DNA of 64,000 nt from positions 443,994-507,993 of the forward strand of contig BJOX01000252.1 in assembly GCA_009731375.1 (NCBI GenBank), read 5' to 3'. Shown here in pieces: positions 62,128 to 64,000 of the stretch; the stretch's first letter is position 1; every line of letters begins with the position of its first letter. The notes below the pieces were generated by a model that worked only from the letters and a program-made list of their open reading frames with translations, was not told the DNA's origin and ran no database searches. The stretch comes from Paulinella micropora. Lineage: Eukaryota > Cercozoa > Imbricatea > Euglyphida. Position numbers and translations under genes: made by a program.

Positions 62128-62392
62128 CATTATATAAGTTTCATAAAAAGAAACAAAAATAAGTGTCCAGATTGTTATAAAGAGTATTATAATAATCATA
62201 AATGTAATAATAAAAGAATTTCATATGTAAGAGCGAAACTCAGAAAGAAAGAAAATCAAGTGAGGTCTTTATTGACTACTTTTGAAGAGGCTAAGTATAA
62301 TAATCAAGATGAAGTATTTCATTATGACTTAGAGACTTTTACAAATGAATACGAATTACACACACCATACATAGCAGGCTATACCATTTCAG
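62128..62392 (+). CDS. Protein-primed DNA polymerase B, exonuclease-domain fragment
   Basis: Open from after a TGA at 62125 to the gap at 62393, no start codon. It has a cysteine cluster CPDCYKEYYNNHKC (CX2C...H-x-C), a basic helix, and VFHYDLETFTNEYELHTPYI, the D-x-E exonuclease I motif in the form usual for protein-primed family B polymerases of polintons, virophages and adenoviruses. The palm domain at 63447 probably belongs to the same gene. Gaps separate them and other genes lie between in this scaffold, so the contig order may be wrong. Confidence 0.65.
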
Positions 62393-62442
62393 NNNNNNNN
62401 NNTATATATTTTTAATAAAAAATAATAATATAATAATATAAG

Positions 62443-62826
62443 ATGGCCGACCTCAACACCAAACAAGACTACTTGAATGAAATTGAAAAATGGAACCTTG
62501 ATGTTTCTATTAAAAAGCAGACAATTAAATGGACTAAGCCTGACATTGTTTCTTTCTATGAGCAATACAAACCCCGCGATGACAATGTGAAAGTAGTTAT
62601 TCCATTGGAGACCATAACAGACAAAGAAGAGAGCACTCCTTTTAAGGCGAGTGATTTAAAAGAGACAGGTATCACAGAATTAAATGCTAATGTAGGAGAA
62701 GAGATAGTGTCTGCTACATCCGTAGGTAATAAAGAGACTGCTATAGAATGTACAGAAGAAGGATGTATATTAAGGAAAGCGAGCGATGTTATTCGTGTTG
62801 TAAAAGAAAGATACAAAAAAAAATGA
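62443..62826 (+). CDS. Hypothetical protein, 127 aa
   Basis: Starts MADLNTKQDYLNEIEKWN after an AT-rich leader and ends in KERYKKK TGA. The N-terminal half is helical, the middle acidic and Thr/Ser-rich with CTEEGCILRK. No known family. Complete between two gaps, so its neighbours are uncertain. Confidence 0.5.
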   Translation: MADLNTKQDYLNEIEKWNLDVSIKKQTIKWTKPDIVSFYEQYKPRDDNVKVVIPLETITDKEESTPFKASDLKETGITELNANVGEEIVSATSVGNKETAIECTEEGCILRKASDVIRVVKERYKKK

Positions 62827-62893
62827 TATTTTATTCATCCGCTACGCGGTTTCATAAAACATCGTTTTTTTTTTCACTTTACANNNNNNNNNN

Positions 62894-63435
62894 ATTTCCT
62901 CCTCCACCAGCAGAGACAGACTTCTGTGTAAAAGTCAATACATCACTCGGTGATAGGTATATATCATAACTTCTAAGATTGATTTGTTGAGTTGAAGCAC
63001 TATTTACATATAGTTTAAAAATTGTTGTTCCGTTTGCGATAGCACTCGCCTTTGTGTCAGTATCTACAATTGAATACTTAGAATCAACATCAGCAAAACC
63101 TGCTCCAGTTAGTGTTCCATTTAATACCATTCTGACAACATTTGACTTAGTATCTTCATTTGTAATACTTATCAAAGTGGGATAAACATTTGAATAATTT
63201 GTTAAATTAGCACCGCCCGCATCAAATGTTGCTTTATTCCTGATACTAATAATAGGGCTTTCAGTTGTGCTTGCCGGCTCACTCCCTTCCACTTCGTTTG
63301 TTATACTTGTGTTTATTGTATTACTTCCTTCAATAAATAATCCAACACTTGCTGTTTTAAGAGTTTGAATTCCGGTAGAAGCATCATTCCTCATTAGTGC
63401 GGTAAATGGTAAAGTAGTGTTTCTTAGACTTACAC
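62894..63435 (-). CDS. Virion-like beta-rich protein, fragment
   Basis: Open on the minus strand from gap to gap (63435 to 62894), ATG at 63394 internal. Rich in Ser, Thr, Asn and Gly without Cys. The order SIRNKATFDAGG, VRMVLNGTLTGAGF, SKYSIVDTDT, FKLYVNSAS, DIYLSPSDVLTFT and terminal SAGGGGN matches a jelly-roll-like domain seen in structural proteins of marine phages and algal viruses. It may be a minor capsid or attachment protein. I assign it as structural with reserve. Confidence 0.45.
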
Positions 63436-63446
63436 NNNNNNNNNNG

Positions 63447-64000
63447 ATTACAAAACCAACTCATTACGGAGCATTTATCCTAGCATACAGCAGACGAATT
63501 ATGTATAAGTATATGACTGAAGCCAATCCAAACAACGACCCCGACAGAGATTATTATTACACGGATACAGACAGCATTCAAAGCCATGTAAGAAACATTG
63601 AACTGATAAAGAGATTTAGAGATAAAACAATCGGCGGAATGGATGATGACCTCGGAACAGATTGTAAAATAATAAGAGGAATATGGGTAGCACCAAAATT
63701 ATATATGTTGGAGTATGTAAAGAAAGGGGAAGAAAAAGGTAAAACTCATTTCCACTTTAGAGGAAAAGGTTTAGATTTGAAAAAGTTAAATTCATCCGCT
63801 TATGAATTAATGGATAAGGGTGAAAGTTTAACTAATACCAGAGACTTTATAATGAAGAAAATACATACTAGCAGAAACAGCAAACAACAACATATTGAAC
63901 ACTTTAGCATACACCACCAAAAGAATGTAGTAAAAGTAGTTAATAAAACAAGATGGTGCGGGCGTGAGTTTATCAACGAAAATGATAGTATCCCTTACGG
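63447..64000 (+). CDS. Protein-primed DNA polymerase B, palm-domain fragment
   Basis: Open from the gap to the window end. KPTHYGAFILAYSRRIMYKY is the motif B-proximal region and DYYYTDTDSIQSH is motif C (YxDTDS) of family B polymerases. KLYMLEYVKKG and a KGxx-rich thumb region (HFRGKGLDLKKLN) follow. The gene continues beyond 64000. With the exonuclease fragment at 62128 this identifies the contigs as a polinton-like virus, virophage or related element. Confidence 0.85.
   Translation, partial: MTKPTHYGAFILAYSRRIMYKYMTEANPNNDPDRDYYYTDTDSIQSHVRNIELIKRFRDKTIGGMDDDLGTDCKIIRGIWVAPKLYMLEYVKKGEEKGKTHFHFRGKGLDLKKLNSSAYELMDKGESLTNTRDFIMKKIHTSRNSKQQHIEHFSIHHQKNVVKVVNKTRWCGREFINENDSIPY

Overview
The window is nuclear DNA of a eukaryote, most likely a unicellular alga or other protist. 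It has canonical GT-AG introns of about 50-90 bases, long-terminal-repeat and TIR transposons, an interstitial CCCTAA array and very large microsatellite tracts. I cannot name the species. The sequence is a scaffold. Gaps of 10 N lie at 4106, 18825, 29646, 36038, 36426, 56720, 59247, 61949, 62106, 62393, 62884 and 63436, and larger gaps at 33338-33983, 35188-35319 and 40082-40833. Order across gaps is therefore not assured.

Region 1 (1-18 kb) is a nest of retroelements. A plus-strand Ty1/copia element with CCCH fingers in its gag fills 1-7.1 kb. A second, minus-strand copia element (7129-17943) has 329-330 bp LTR-like ends and has lost protease and integrase. It contains a decayed Penelope-like reverse transcriptase, a GIY-YIG endonuclease and a 4.9 kb segment between 341 bp inverted repeats that appears to have flipped.

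Region 2 (18-29.1 kb) carries a multicopy coiled-coil gene family. One copy is split by an 8.66 kb TIR transposon (19786-28441, 4 bp target duplication TCAG) carrying two spliced genes: a DDE-type transposase-like protein with a SAP motif on the minus strand, and a low-complexity companion on the plus strand.

Region 3 (29.1-43.4 kb) has no convincing genes. It holds a short telomere-like array, then about 12 kb of microsatellites interspersed with short complex units repeated two to seven times, plus poly-C/G runs at most gaps.

Region 4 (43.5-59.25 kb) is AT-richer, densely coded and intron-free, and looks like a viral or plasmid replicon. It encodes an archaeo-eukaryotic primase fused to an origin-binding-type SF2 helicase, an AT-hook protein, several small zinc-finger or coiled-coil proteins, and a tyrosine recombinase resembling telomere resolvases. 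Next to the recombinase lies a perfect 221 bp inverted repeat with a 33-base loop that ends at a gap, as a read-through of a closed hairpin end would. The replicon also carries a tenfold 15 bp array, a 1.22 kb inverted repeat, and at least 14 dispersed 19-20 bp palindromes of two families, some inside genes. This combination is the best candidate for an undescribed system: a linear, hairpin-ended replicon in a eukaryote.

Region 5 (59.26-64 kb) is a set of short AT-rich contigs resembling a polinton-like virus or virophage. It has pieces of a protein-primed family B DNA polymerase (exonuclease and palm motifs), two copies of an OTU-like leader protein, a HIRAN-domain gene with an in-frame stop, a virion-like beta-rich protein fragment and small hypotheticals.
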